The position numbers and the translations under genes were made by a program. A DNA stretch of 64,000 bases, from the NCBI RefSeq assembly GCF_009856415.1, contig NZ_WMEZ01000006.1, forward strand, positions 1 to 64,000, written 5' to 3'. The first letter of the stretch is position 1; each line of letters begins with the position of its first letter. Under the pieces are notes generated by a model that had not been told where the DNA came from, ran no database searches, and worked only from the letters and a program-made list of their open reading frames with translations. This DNA is from Halobacillus litoralis. GTDB taxonomy: Bacteria > Bacillota > Bacilli > Bacillales > Halobacillaceae. Positions 51,963 through 61,161 of this stretch are shown piece by piece.

Positions 51963-52417
51963 CTGGAAGAGCGTAATAATAATGACCTTACGAAAAGTCC
52001 AATGATGATTCCTGGCAGTAGGAATAGAATGGGCAGCCAGACTGGTCCAATTAAAACCCCTCCTACCTTGAATAGAGGAGAATAGATCAGTCCAACGGTC
52101 ACGGAATAGGCACAAAACGCAAAAGGGACAAAGGTATAAGGGGGGCATTCTCCATCTGCCTGACAATAAGCATCCCAGACTGCGAACATGTAAATACATG
52201 GGTAAAACATCAGCCATTGATAGTCCGTCACTTCAATGGCCTTTTCTATATTTCCGTGAAAGCTATGGACAATCGCCATGTTGAAGGAGCTGTTCACGTT
52301 GAGAATCACTTCTAATAGGATGAAGGATAACCCTTTGATGACCTGCCCGTTCAACAGCTGGCCGAATCCCGGAAAAGCAATGCTCCATAATAAAATTTCC
52401 AATCGTTTTTCTTTCAT
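51950..52417 (-). CDS. Membrane protein of unknown function
   Basis: A 155-residue protein with about four hydrophobic segments (LLWSIAFPGFGQLLNG near the N-terminus, then 60-80, 95-112 and 125-145) and a basic C-terminus. The opening PGFGQLLNGQ is like TM2 or YuiB-type small membrane families of Bacilli, but I cannot name it. GGAAGAGGAATCGAT precedes the start. It is 23 bp downstream of the DUF3231 gene and probably in its transcript. Confidence 0.75.
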   Translation of the reverse strand: MKEKRLEILLWSIAFPGFGQLLNGQVIKGLSFILLEVILNVNSSFNMAIVHSFHGNIEKAIEVTDYQWLMFYPCIYMFAVWDAYCQADGECPPYTFVPFAFCAYSVTVGLIYSPLFKVGGVLIGPVWLPILFLLPGIIIGLFVRSLLLRSSRTPS

Positions 52418-52440
52418 ATCGATTCCTCTTCCGCTAAAAA

Positions 52441-53427
52441 TTATTGGATGAGTTTCTCTCTGTCTGGAGCTTGAGGGGGTTCTTCAAACCATCCATTGTG
52501 GATCATGATATCCAGACCGTCTTTGGAATAGATCGCTGTATCTAAGATTAATTTTTGATAGGTAAACACGATATCGTAGCGGAGGCTTACAGATGAACTA
52601 GTCGCGTAATTTCCTTGTCCAGCTGAAGCAAGGACACTAATTAGATACATCATCAATCGGTCAGAGAAGACAGGATCCGTGTGGGTGGTCAAGAAGTTCG
52701 CAGATACCATCGGTGTCATGATCCCGGACTGATCCAAAAGATTCGAGAATAATTTGCGATGTTTAATCGACATCTTTTTCCCTTGTTTCATAAACTCTTT
52801 GACGGTTTTATTTTTACTTGTCTGAGCAAACCCCTGACATACCACTTCTCCGATGGTGTTATTTTTTATGTTTTCATACAAGTGGGTGATTTCCATTGCA
52901 TTCAAGGAGCGCTTACTGAAAGGATGATAATAACTTTTCGATTCAATGTATTCCGTCTCTTTATGGATGGCAATTTGAGGTGGTCTTGTATAAATCCCCT
53001 TTTCAAGACCGATGTTCACACACTCGTGGAAAAGGTGGTCCTGCTTACGAATTCGTTCACTGAAAAAATTCCGAACATCTTCTCTCGAAGATGCCCCTAA
53101 AGAGAATCCATCAGAAGTAAGACCCGCCTGCCCCATATGCTCTAGAAAGGTCAACATGAATGAGTCTGTAAACAACTTCGGAGCATTCGGATTCAGGTCA
53201 TCCATAGAATAACCATTGGGAACGGGAAGTTCTGCTTCCTCAAAAAAACGACGGCAATCATTCATGCCAAGTTCTGCAATTTCTTTTGCTAACCCAATCA
53301 AAGGTTGGATTTCTTCATCCCGATGAGTCAATTGGAAATGCTCCAATACGGGGATGGCCATACTGTTCTGGATATATTGTGTCCATAATAGTCCGATTTC
53401 ATTGGCTGTCAGTGTTTTTTGGGACAT
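52441..53427 (-). CDS. DUF3231 family protein
   Basis: The 328-residue protein consists of two similar helical halves (about 10-160 and 175-320), the tandem arrangement of DUF3231 proteins of Bacillaceae, with conserved hydrophobic helices and HLF/HRKLF motifs like a four-helix, ferritin-like fold. Function is unknown; such genes often sit near spore coat or germination loci. It overlaps the end of a small membrane-protein gene by 29 bp and is divergent from the germination operon. Confidence 0.85.
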   Translation of the reverse strand: MSQKTLTANEIGLLWTQYIQNSMAIPVLEHFQLTHRDEEIQPLIGLAKEIAELGMNDCRRFFEEAELPVPNGYSMDDLNPNAPKLFTDSFMLTFLEHMGQAGLTSDGFSLGASSREDVRNFFSERIRKQDHLFHECVNIGLEKGIYTRPPQIAIHKETEYIESKSYYHPFSKRSLNAMEITHLYENIKNNTIGEVVCQGFAQTSKNKTVKEFMKQGKKMSIKHRKLFSNLLDQSGIMTPMVSANFLTTHTDPVFSDRLMMYLISVLASAGQGNYATSSSVSLRYDIVFTYQKLILDTAIYSKDGLDIMIHNGWFEEPPQAPDREKLIQ

Positions 53428-53629
53428 ATTGGTTTCCCTCCTGCGGTGATGGTGGCGGTTCTAATTTACTTTCTTTTACTTCATCCTTGTACAAAAGGTA
53501 CCCCGGTAAACAGACTAAGTTCAAAAGAAAAATGTAAATCAGCAATTTAGCTAGCCAGTCGATGACGAACACGGTTGATATAAACACTAAGGCAACGATG
53601 AGTAATGGCGATACATAAGCGTAAATCAT
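53399..53629 (-). CDS. Small two-helix membrane protein, possible germinant-receptor D subunit
   Basis: A 76-residue protein with two hydrophobic helices (about 4-24 and 28-48), a short charged stretch and a Pro/Glu-rich tail. AAGGAGGACGAACC before the ATG shows it is real. It is divergent from the gerABC-type operon by 105 bp. Size and topology are like the D subunits that accompany GerA-family receptors, but no sequence motif proves this. It overlaps DUF3231 by 29 bp. Confidence 0.65.
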   Translation of the reverse strand: MIYAYVSPLLIVALVFISTVFVIDWLAKLLIYIFLLNLVCLPGYLLYKDEVKESKLEPPPSPQEGNQYVPKNTDSQ

Positions 53630-53734
53630 GGTTCGTCCTCCTTGTCTCTTTTATACTTTCCGTCCAGGTATAAATTATTACGAAAAGAGGATGATAGGAG
53701 AAAGAAGTCAGACATGGAATAAAAGGAGTTCGTC

Positions 53735-55246
53735 ATGTGGAAATGGAAGCGGAAGGACAAACAGCAGCCAGAAAGTGTACAGCAGACAAAGAAGCAGAGC
53801 GGCACTCTTTCTGAATTTATCCAGGCGATGAAACAATCGGAGGATTTCGTTCATTACGAGTTAAGTGGGAATACGAGATGCACAATCTCGTATTTGAAAA
53901 CGATGTGTGATTCGAAGATATTGAATAGAAGTGTCTTAACGACATTGAATGAAGAGTCCTTGCACACGTTACATGATATGAAGGAAAGAATTCCTGTAGA
54001 GAACGTTCGAGTGACATCTAAAATAAATCTCATAGAAGAAAAAGTCATGTTTGGTTACATCATGATACAGATGCATGAAACCGATGAGGAAGTAGTCCTT
54101 ATCCCTTCCATTTCTTTAGAATCGAGAAATGTCAGCATACCTGAAGTAGAATTCAGTGTCGTTGGACCTAAAGAGGCGTTCGTGGAGACGCTGAACACGA
54201 ACATTAATCTTATTAGAAAGCGTCTACCTTTACCGCAGTTAACGATAAAAGAAATGAATATTGGTAAGGTGTCAAAAACGCGTGTATGCGTCATCTATAT
54301 CAATGGAATTGTAAACCAGTCCAACGTGGAAACGGTTGAACAGAGGTTGAAAGGGATTGAAATTGATCACTTGACGGACAGTTCCTTTATAACCCAGATT
54401 ATTGCTGATAATTCCAATTCCCCTTTCCCTCAGTTGTTGGATACTGAGAGGCCTGACCGGGTCGTATCTAATCTGGTTGAAGGAAAAGTAGCCATTCTTG
54501 TAGAGGGCTCCCCCCATGCATTAACCTGTCCGACAACGGTCGTCGAATTCTTCGGGGCTTCTGATGATTATTTTCTTCCCTGGCACTTAGCGACAGCATT
54601 CCGGTTGATTCGATTATTTGCCGTCATCTTTTCTGTTTTAAGTACACCCTTATACGTAGCAGTTCTTACGTATCATCATGAAATGATTCCGGCTGCTTTG
54701 ATGGCGACCATCGTTTCCTCGCGTTCGGATATTCCTTTTCCACCGATATTGGAAGTAATTGTCCTGGAATTGGCGATTGAATTGTTACGTGAGGCAGGAG
54801 CCAGACTTCCGACGAAAATCGGTCAAACGATCGGTATCGTAGGAGGTATCGTTATTGGGACAGCAGCTGTAGACGCGGGACTTACGAGTAATGTGCTCTT
54901 GATTATCGTAGCTCTTAGTGCCCTGGCTTCCTTTACAACACCTGTCTATCAAATCGGCAACACCATTCGCCTTATTCGTTTTCCTTTTATCGTCGGGGCA
55001 CAGCTTTGGGGGCTTGTAGGGGTTTCGATGTGTATGGTCTTCTTCATTGGTCACCTCATCAAATTACAATCGATCGGTCGTCCTTTTTTCGAACCACTCT
55101 ATCCACTTAGAGTCAAAGATTTGAAGGATGCCTTTATTCGGCTACCTTTTAACAAGCAGACAGAACGACCTGTTCTCATGAGGACAGAAGATACACAACG
55201 GATGAATCCATCACGTGTGAACGCAAAGAGGGATATCGATGAATAA
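53735..55246 (+). CDS. Spore germination receptor A subunit (GerA family)
   Basis: The 503-residue protein has a soluble N-terminal region (about 25-290) with SISLESRNVSIPEVEFSVVGP-type GerA motifs and EGSPHALTCPTTVVEFF, then about five membrane segments, including PFPPILEVIVLELAIELLREAGARLP, the strongly conserved family block. With B and C subunits it forms a receptor in the spore inner membrane that senses germinants. It overlaps the B gene by 8 bp. Confidence 0.97.
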   Translation: MWKWKRKDKQQPESVQQTKKQSGTLSEFIQAMKQSEDFVHYELSGNTRCTISYLKTMCDSKILNRSVLTTLNEESLHTLHDMKERIPVENVRVTSKINLIEEKVMFGYIMIQMHETDEEVVLIPSISLESRNVSIPEVEFSVVGPKEAFVETLNTNINLIRKRLPLPQLTIKEMNIGKVSKTRVCVIYINGIVNQSNVETVEQRLKGIEIDHLTDSSFITQIIADNSNSPFPQLLDTERPDRVVSNLVEGKVAILVEGSPHALTCPTTVVEFFGASDDYFLPWHLATAFRLIRLFAVIFSVLSTPLYVAVLTYHHEMIPAALMATIVSSRSDIPFPPILEVIVLELAIELLREAGARLPTKIGQTIGIVGGIVIGTAAVDAGLTSNVLLIIVALSALASFTTPVYQIGNTIRLIRFPFIVGAQLWGLVGVSMCMVFFIGHLIKLQSIGRPFFEPLYPLRVKDLKDAFIRLPFNKQTERPVLMRTEDTQRMNPSRVNAKRDIDE

Positions 55247-56348
55247 ATTAAACAACTCTAAGGGGTTGAATATACCTGAAAATTATCTGGTGACACCCAC
55301 GTATGTCTTTTTTCTCATCCATAGCATGCAGGTGGGAGTCGGGATTCTAGGGTTTGAAAAATATTTAGTCGAAAAAGCCGGATTTGATGCATGGATTTCT
55401 GTATTGATTGCGGGAGGGATCCTGCATATCATTCTTTGGATGATCTATCGTCTCCTTCAGAATGGCGGTGGAGATATTGTAGAGATTCATAAAAACATTT
55501 TTGGCAAGTATCTAGGGGGGTTCTTAAGCCTTCTCTTTTGTGCTTATTTCACCCTGCTTGCTTTTACCGTGGTGATCACTTTCATAGAGGTCATTAAAGT
55601 CTGGGTATTTCCTGGCCTTCATGTATGGGTCTTTGCCTTTGTCCTCCTGTTTCTTGTTTACTATCTGGTAAGTGGAGGATTTCGTGTCATTACGGGAGTT
55701 TGCCTGATCAGCGTTATCATCGGACTGCCGATTTTACTGCTGAAGTACTTTCCTGTCGAGGCGGGTCATACAATGAACATCTTTCCAGTAATTAGTCACA
55801 GTGTCACAGACATATTAGGCGCGACGAAACAAAGTATCCTTAGCTTCCTAGGGTTAGAATTCCTTTTGATTTATTATCCATTTATCAAAAATCCTCAGAA
55901 ATCAAAGAAATGGGCGCATTATGGTGTGTTCTTCACGACGATGGTTTATTTGATCAGTGTCCTGGTGACGTTCGTTTATTATAGCGAAGAGCAATTGAAG
56001 CAGGTGGTATGGGGAACCATATCGGCTTGGAAAATCGTTGAATTCCCTTTCATCGAGAGGTTTGAGTTTGTAGGGATCGCCATGTGGCTGTATGTTGTCC
56101 TTCCGAATATCTGTTTAGGTTTATGGGGAGCGACCAGGATTCCTAAACGCGTGTTTAATGTTAAACAGAAATATGTGGTCATCCTCTTCTGCATTGCCAT
56201 CTATTTCCCGGCTGTTTTGATAGATGGTCGACCGATGATCGATGCGGTAAACAATTTATCAGGGCAGCTTGGTATGTACGTTTTGATGTATATACCTGTT
56301 TTATTAGTATTGAAGACAATCTCAGATAAAGTGAGGAAACGGACATGA
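55239..56348 (+). CDS. Spore germination receptor B subunit (GerB family)
   Basis: The 369-residue protein is all membrane, about 10 segments, and belongs to the spore-germination branch of the amino acid/polyamine (APC) transporter fold. The B subunit carries the germinant-binding pocket. It is flanked by overlapping A and C genes (8 and 4 bp), so translation is coupled. Which germinant it detects cannot be told. Confidence 0.96.
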   Translation: MNKLNNSKGLNIPENYLVTPTYVFFLIHSMQVGVGILGFEKYLVEKAGFDAWISVLIAGGILHIILWMIYRLLQNGGGDIVEIHKNIFGKYLGGFLSLLFCAYFTLLAFTVVITFIEVIKVWVFPGLHVWVFAFVLLFLVYYLVSGGFRVITGVCLISVIIGLPILLLKYFPVEAGHTMNIFPVISHSVTDILGATKQSILSFLGLEFLLIYYPFIKNPQKSKKWAHYGVFFTTMVYLISVLVTFVYYSEEQLKQVVWGTISAWKIVEFPFIERFEFVGIAMWLYVVLPNICLGLWGATRIPKRVFNVKQKYVVILFCIAIYFPAVLIDGRPMIDAVNNLSGQLGMYVLMYIPVLLVLKTISDKVRKRT

Positions 56349-57427
56349 AAAAACATTGGATTTTTCTTATGATGGTGTCTGTTATACTTCTCGCAGGCTG
56401 TATGCCAAGTAGAAGTGTAGAAGAGAACGCGATTGTCCAGATTGTCGGATATGATGTAGGTGAGGAAGAACGCATGCGCGGGACAGTCTCCATACCTCAA
56501 TACGGTAAAAGCGAAGATAAACAGGCAGCGTCGGAGCTTTATTTAACGGTTGAAGCTGATTCAAGCAAAGATGTTGAAGTGGAAATACAAAAGCAATCGT
56601 CGAAGCCGATTTCTATTGGAAAGCTTGCAGTTACGCTATATAGCAAAGAAATAGCTGAAAAGGATTTAGCGGATACTGTCGATGTACTTAGTCGAGATCC
56701 ACGACTGAGTAGGAACATGTTTTTAGGAATCGTCGACGGTTCCTCCAAAGATTTAATAGAGAGTGGGTACACGCAAGACGAAACGACCTCCAAGCACCTG
56801 CAGGGACTCATTGAAAACAATACGCTGCACAATTTCCCATCAACAAGCCTGCACGATTTTTTATACGCGTATTATGCGGAAGGAATGGATCCGTTCCTTC
56901 CAATGCTTAAGAAACGCGAATCCTTTGTTGAACTATCTGGTGTCGCCTTTTTTAAAAAAGGGTTGCTTGTTGCTGAGGTGCCGGATACTAAAATTTTCAC
57001 ATTTAAAATGTTAAAAGAAAATTTTGTAAAAGGAATGCAGGACCTTCCCTTTGAAGGCGGGACCATCATGATGGAAAACATCGGGTCAAACGTCGATTAC
57101 AGTCTATCAGGACCGCTTGAAAATCCAAAATTCACGATCAAAGTCAAACTAAAAGCTGAAGTTAATGAAATGGCGGGCATTGATCGCAAGGCATCTCCTA
57201 AACTAGCGAGGGAAATGGAAGAGAAATTCGTCGAATACTTCAATAAAGAAGCAGACGAACTCATTTCGTTATTCAAGGAAAAAGACGTGGATCCGCTAGG
57301 TCTTGGTAATTTCACAAAAACAAGAAAAGGCGATTTTGACCTTACTCAATGGCAGGACAATTACTCGGAGCTTGACGTTGATGTACAAGTGGATGTTGAA
57401 ATTACGGAGTATGGGATTTTCTCTTAG
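56345..57427 (+). CDS. Spore germination receptor C subunit (GerC lipoprotein)
   Basis: The 360-residue lipoprotein has a signal peptide ending VILLAGC (Cys19) and the three-domain GerC fold, with GFLIVDGSSKDLIE-like and VAFFKKGLLVAEV-like motifs characteristic of the family. It is tethered to the outer face of the inner spore membrane. It overlaps the B gene by 4 bp and ends the operon. Confidence 0.96.
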   Translation: MKKHWIFLMMVSVILLAGCMPSRSVEENAIVQIVGYDVGEEERMRGTVSIPQYGKSEDKQAASELYLTVEADSSKDVEVEIQKQSSKPISIGKLAVTLYSKEIAEKDLADTVDVLSRDPRLSRNMFLGIVDGSSKDLIESGYTQDETTSKHLQGLIENNTLHNFPSTSLHDFLYAYYAEGMDPFLPMLKKRESFVELSGVAFFKKGLLVAEVPDTKIFTFKMLKENFVKGMQDLPFEGGTIMMENIGSNVDYSLSGPLENPKFTIKVKLKAEVNEMAGIDRKASPKLAREMEEKFVEYFNKEADELISLFKEKDVDPLGLGNFTKTRKGDFDLTQWQDNYSELDVDVQVDVEITEYGIFS

Positions 57428-57454
57428 TATTCTAAAAACTCTTCAGGAAAAAGT

Positions 57455-57550
57455 GAAAGGTCACCCATACTGAGGGTGACCTTTCGCGCGAGGGAATGGA
57501 GAAACACTCCACGGAATAAAAAAACGAGCTCCATTCTGTGGAGTGTTTCT
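57455..57550. terminator. inverted repeats between GerC and the 167-aa membrane gene
   Basis: GAAAGGTCACCC pairs with GGGTGACCTTTC after the GerC gene, but no T run follows. Next, AGAAACACTCCAC (57500-57512) pairs with GTGGAGTGTTTCT (57538-57550), and an overlapping GAATGGAG (57494-57501) pairs with CTCCATTC (57529-57536). On the minus strand CTCCA/TGGAG is followed by CTCG and seven T, a plausible terminator for the 57549 gene. Confidence 0.55.
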
Positions 57551-58052
57551 AGTTCTTTTTCAATACCTGAAAGCGTGAGCGAACATGTTCATAATAGAGG
57601 GCCGTAAATGTCTGAGTAGTCAAAAAGACAGCAAATGAAAAGGGAATTTTATAGCCATTTTGAAATTCAACAATCCCAATCTTCGTAAACACCCACTGCA
57701 TACTGACTCCAACGATGACCCATAGAAGGATATAGAAAATGAACGTCTTTTTATGGATGTTAAACATGTCATAAAAGTAAATGAAGAAATAACTGAAAGG
57801 AGCAAAAATTAAGTAATAGCAAAAGTCGAACAACTCATAATGATTGGTATCATTCAACGTGAAAAAATCTATAAGGCCTCCACCAATGGTGAAGTCGAAG
57901 AAAACGCCGATCGTAAATCCGAGCAGCATCAATAGCCAGGTGATCTCCCGTTTGAATTTAAAAGGCAAAATGAAAAAAAGGGAGTAGGCAATAGTCAAAA
58001 GAATCAAAATGGAAATTTCATTTTTATCGAAGGATTCCCAAAGGAAGTTCAC
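57549..58052 (-). CDS. Membrane protein of unknown function (downstream of a pair)
   Basis: A 167-residue protein with five hydrophobic segments; aromatic-rich loops (FDFCYYLIFAPFSYFFIYFYD). I do not recognise a named family. It overlaps the upstream membrane gene by 4 bp (ATGA), so the two are translationally coupled and probably work together. It is convergent with the germination operon. Confidence 0.8.
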   Translation of the reverse strand: MNFLWESFDKNEISILILLTIAYSLFFILPFKFKREITWLLMLLGFTIGVFFDFTIGGGLIDFFTLNDTNHYELFDFCYYLIFAPFSYFFIYFYDMFNIHKKTFIFYILLWVIVGVSMQWVFTKIGIVEFQNGYKIPFSFAVFLTTQTFTALYYEHVRSRFQVLKKN

Positions 58053-58522
58053 AAGTGTTTCACCTCATTACGCGTTGATTTCCTGAGTATTTTACATACA
58101 CCGATGCTGAAAAAATGGAGGATTACATAGTAAACGACATCAAAACCCAGATTCCAATCTTTGTACGTAGAAACCTCGAGTGCTCTGGACAAAATGGTAA
58201 GCAAAAGTAAGCAAATCACAGAAGCGGTAAAAACCAAGCCTTTTTTCATCACTGATGTTGACGCGTTGTATAAATTCACTTGAACCATTAAAAGAGTAGG
58301 GATGATGAGGCTTCGAAAAATCAAAAAGCCAGCATAATTTGTAGGATCCTCCGTTATCTTCACATACTTTAATTCTTCGTTAATGATCCATGTCCAGTTG
58401 ATACTGATGACGCTTGTGGTTAAGAATATGAATGTATTCTCTATGAGGGTTAAACGCTTGGGCATTATGATGAAGATACTGATGATCAACCAAGCGCTTA
58501 CGAAAAATACGGTGAAAGCCAT
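58049..58522 (-). CDS. Membrane protein of unknown function (upstream of a pair)
   Basis: A 157-residue protein with four to five hydrophobic segments and general similarity in size and layout to its downstream partner. The ATG at 58522 follows AAGGAGGATTCGT; the open frame reaches 58540 without another ribosome site. The pair is placed between a germination operon and repeat E4; a spore role is possible but unproven. Confidence 0.8.
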   Translation of the reverse strand: MAFTVFFVSAWLIISIFIIMPKRLTLIENTFIFLTTSVISINWTWIINEELKYVKITEDPTNYAGFLIFRSLIIPTLLMVQVNLYNASTSVMKKGLVFTASVICLLLLTILSRALEVSTYKDWNLGFDVVYYVILHFFSIGVCKILRKSTRNEVKHL

Positions 58523-58606
58523 ACGAATCCTCCTTATCATCTCCCCCTATTGTTTGTGTTCAGCACTGAAAATATTCCAATAGAGAATCAGACGGTATTC
58601 AACTAA

Positions 58607-59081
58607 ATGGCAGGATTGTTGAAGACTCGGTTTCGATACTTTTATTGAATGGATGGGGCTACGGGGAATAGCTCGCTTTCCGCGGGAGCGCGGTGAGCCT
58701 CCTCGGACTGCGTCCTGTGGGGTCTCACCAAGCACTTTTTTCCCGCAGGAGTCTCGCCATTTCCCTCCGCCCCTTTGCCATGGAAGATTCTCCAAACCAC
58801 TTCTCGGCAACTCCTTTAGTATGCTTAAGTGAGGGGAATAATATAAAGTCCTCTCCAGTGTTGATTCTCAGCGCGAAAGGCCTGACAGAGCACTTTATGT
58901 TTGTTTTTTGGTTGGGGTGGAAGACGTTCCCCATCTTGGTATAGGGGTTCGTTTCTCACATACATCGAATGGGTTGGTTGGGAAGCCACTCCCCCACAGG
59001 AAAGCGAGTGGCTTCCCAACCAACCCTAACGCTCAACCAGGCAACGAACCCCGGAAACATCTCGAAACAGAATAGGGAGCT
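58607..59081. repeat. Composite palindromic repeat E4 (B half internally deleted)
   Basis: The A half (about 58625-58800) is complete, with CTCGCTTTCCGCGGGAGCG, GGTCTCACCAAGCACTTTTT and far arm CCATTTCCCTCCGCCCC. The spacer core CCTGACAGAGCACTTTATG (58880-58898) is conserved. The B half (about 58947-59062) has lost about 70 central bases, leaving a compact hairpin, GGTTGGGAAGCCACT with AGTGGCTTCCCAACC. Right end carries CTCGAAACAG and then AATAGGGAGC, inverse of the left end of E3. No gene lies in the 600-bp gap. Confidence 0.85.
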
Positions 59082-59097
59082 ATTCTGGGAAATGGAA

Positions 59098-59126
59098 AAC
59101 TCAGAGCGGCGCTCTGAGTTTTTTTA
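59098..59126. terminator. terminator after splB
   Basis: ACTCAGAGC pairs with GCTCTGAGT directly (9 bp, GGC centre). The plus strand has seven T after it, the minus strand TTTTCC. Confidence 0.85.
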
Positions 59127-60152
59127 CGTGAAATATTCGAGACTTGCTTCAGGAAAGTATTGATTGATGTACCCACCTAATACGATCTTCATTTCTTCTT
59201 GTTCGTCTTTTTGATAAACGTACTTACCTATTCCATATTTGCCCCACTTGTATTTGCGTTTTTCTTCATCCATTTCAAGCTTTGTCATCGGATAATTCTT
59301 CTGAATGACACGCTTAGCTGGTTTGGTAAAGCGATGCTGGATTAACTCAAAGGTTAAATCCTTCGTTGCATAGTCCGGCAATTTGTCTTGAAGTTTTTCA
59401 AAAAGGATGCGATAACCTTCTTTCCAATCTTCATATAAATAGATTGGTGCAATGATAAATCCAAGTGGATAACCTGCCTTCGCAACTTTCGCGGCAGCCT
59501 CGATCCGTTCGTCTAAACGCGACGTGCCGGGTTCTAAGTATTTGATGACATAATCCGCATTCATGCTGAAGCGAAACCTTGTCCTACCGTTGTGTTTAGC
59601 ATCCAGCAGGTGATCGACATGTGCGAATTTCGTTACGAAACGAAGTCTTCCGTGCTCCGATTCTCCAAAGTACTCAATGGCTCGCTTCAACGAGTGGGTC
59701 AAGTGGTCGACCCCAACGATATCTGATGTACAGGACGCTTCAAAGCGGGTCTCTTCCGGGGCACGCTCTTTCATGTATTGTTCAGCCGCATCGAACACTT
59801 CATCGATATTGACATAGGTACGGATATAAGGTTTGCTTCCCATTGTTGTCTGCAAATAACAATAATGGCAGTGCCCCATACACCCTGTTGCAAGGGGAAT
59901 GGCATATTCCGCTGAAGGTTTCGATGTGTCGAACTTGAGCGTTTTTCTGACACCGACGACAAGTGTGGATTTCGCCATCCGGTATTTTTGAAAATCATTT
60001 TCCCCTGGAAGGTTACGAACCTGGTTGTGAGAGGTGGTTTCCCGAATTTCAATTCCCAAACCTTCGAACTTCTCCTTCAATTCACGTCCCAACGGGTATT
60101 CAAGAGCTCTTGGTTCTATATAGACAAGTTCTGGCATGAATGGTTTTACCAC
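59124..60152 (-). CDS. splB: Spore photoproduct lyase
   Basis: The 342-residue radical-SAM enzyme has the cluster motif CMGHCHYC (Cys91, 95, 98) and Cys141 (EASCTSD), the hydrogen donor, at the same positions as in B. subtilis SplB. It reverses the thymine dimer unique to UV-irradiated spores when they germinate. It starts at GTG (60152), overlapping splA by 7 bp; this gives MVKPFMPELVYIEPR, the family opening. Confidence 0.97.
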   Translation of the reverse strand: MVKPFMPELVYIEPRALEYPLGRELKEKFEGLGIEIRETTSHNQVRNLPGENDFQKYRMAKSTLVVGVRKTLKFDTSKPSAEYAIPLATGCMGHCHYCYLQTTMGSKPYIRTYVNIDEVFDAAEQYMKERAPEETRFEASCTSDIVGVDHLTHSLKRAIEYFGESEHGRLRFVTKFAHVDHLLDAKHNGRTRFRFSMNADYVIKYLEPGTSRLDERIEAAAKVAKAGYPLGFIIAPIYLYEDWKEGYRILFEKLQDKLPDYATKDLTFELIQHRFTKPAKRVIQKNYPMTKLEMDEEKRKYKWGKYGIGKYVYQKDEQEEMKIVLGGYINQYFPEASLEYFT

Positions 60153-60406
60153 AGCTCACCCTCCGATTCTACTCCCCCACCAAAAGCATCATGATACGCA
60201 CGTTCCGCTTCCCCTTCAGATGCATAAATCGCGATATTTTCATCCAGTGGAAAATAGGTTTCATATAAAAATAAGGCTAATTCCCCTGGTTGTTCGGGAT
60301 TGTTCACCACAGCAGCTTCTTGCACATTGGCAACGTCATACGTGTGTGGATTCCTGTAAATCACGTAAACGATGTCCCCTGCTTTGTAGTTTTGTTGTAG
60401 ATCCAT
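60146..60406 (-). CDS. splA: SplA, regulator of spore photoproduct lyase
   Basis: The 86-residue protein (GDIVYVIYRNPHTYDVANVQ, LALFLYETYFPL) resembles SplA, a TRAP-like small regulator that lowers splB expression in B. subtilis. It has an acidic, Gly-rich tail. CAGGTGATTGG precedes the ATG. It overlaps splB by 7 bp, so the two are expressed together, likely under sigma-G in the forespore. Confidence 0.93.
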   Translation of the reverse strand: MDLQQNYKAGDIVYVIYRNPHTYDVANVQEAAVVNNPEQPGELALFLYETYFPLDENIAIYASEGEAERAYHDAFGGGVESEGELW

Positions 60407-60575
60407 CCAATCACCTGCTTCTCATATTTTTGGTTTCCACCTGTCAGTCCTATCTTTTATCTAATCGTGCTCATTTTTCCACAAATGTCGACTTTTATTA
60501 CGACTTCGCTTGTAAAAAAGGATTATCCAGTATGGAACTAGAAGTAAAATCTATATCACAGGAGGAGGGTGGAAC

Positions 60576-61100
60576 ATGGAGCTGCATACAGAGCGACTTT
60601 GTTTGAGACCGTACACGAATGACTTAGCGGAACAGGTGGTTGAATTAGCAGGAGATGAAGCAGTGGCAGCAACCACATTTGTTCCCCATCCATATACGCT
60701 TGAAGTGGCTGAGGGTTGGATTGCCCTTCATAAGGATTGGATAGAAAAAGGGACTGCTTACCCATTAGCGATGATATTAAAAGAGTCCAATGAGCTTGTC
60801 GGCACAATGACTTTAAGGGTGGATGAAAAACACCACAAAGGGGAATTGGCTTACTGGGTAGGGAAACCTTATTGGAACCATGGATATGCAACAGAAGCGG
60901 CAATCCGGATGGTGGACTTTGGCTTTGGAGAATTACAGTTGAACAGGATCTGGTCTGCGGCGATCACTTCCAATCCAGGGTCGACAAAAGTTATGCAAAA
61001 AGCCGGTTTGAGCTATGAGGGAACATTAAAGCAGGACATCTATCATCGGGGTGAATACAAAGATATTGATGTCTATGGAAGAATTAAAAATGTTGGATAG
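60576..61100 (+). CDS. GNAT acetyltransferase, RimJ/RimL type
   Basis: The 174-residue protein opens with TERLCLRPYTNDLAEQV, the N-terminal sheet of RimJ/RimL acetyltransferases, and holds motif A, ELAYWVGKPYWNHGYATEA, for acetyl-CoA, then NPGSTKVMQKAGLSYEG. The acceptor is unknown. GGAGGAGGGTGGAAC precedes the ATG. It is monocistronic with a bidirectional terminator after it. Confidence 0.92.
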   Translation: MELHTERLCLRPYTNDLAEQVVELAGDEAVAATTFVPHPYTLEVAEGWIALHKDWIEKGTAYPLAMILKESNELVGTMTLRVDEKHHKGELAYWVGKPYWNHGYATEAAIRMVDFGFGELQLNRIWSAAITSNPGSTKVMQKAGLSYEGTLKQDIYHRGEYKDIDVYGRIKNVG

Positions 61101-61115
61101 GTTTCATGTGAAACA
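61100..61115. promoter_or_regulatory. parS-like site
   Basis: GGTTTCATGTGAAACA matches the parS consensus at 14 of 16 positions, with one change in the CACGTG core. It lies at the end of the GNAT gene, about 2.8 kb from parA. It is weaker than the site at 10835. Confidence 0.5.
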
Positions 61116-61154
61116 AAGCCCGCCCGATCGAATCGGACGGGCTTTGTTATTTTT
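61114..61154. terminator. bidirectional terminator between GNAT and MFS genes
   Basis: CAAAGCCCGCCCGA pairs with TCGGACGGGCTTTG; T-rich tails on both strands. Confidence 0.93.
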
Positions 61155-61161
61155 CCAATCG

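Noticed and set aside
59461-59474. DnaA-box-like AGTGGATAA in splB
   Set aside because: Single, one mismatch and inside a coding region; expected by chance.
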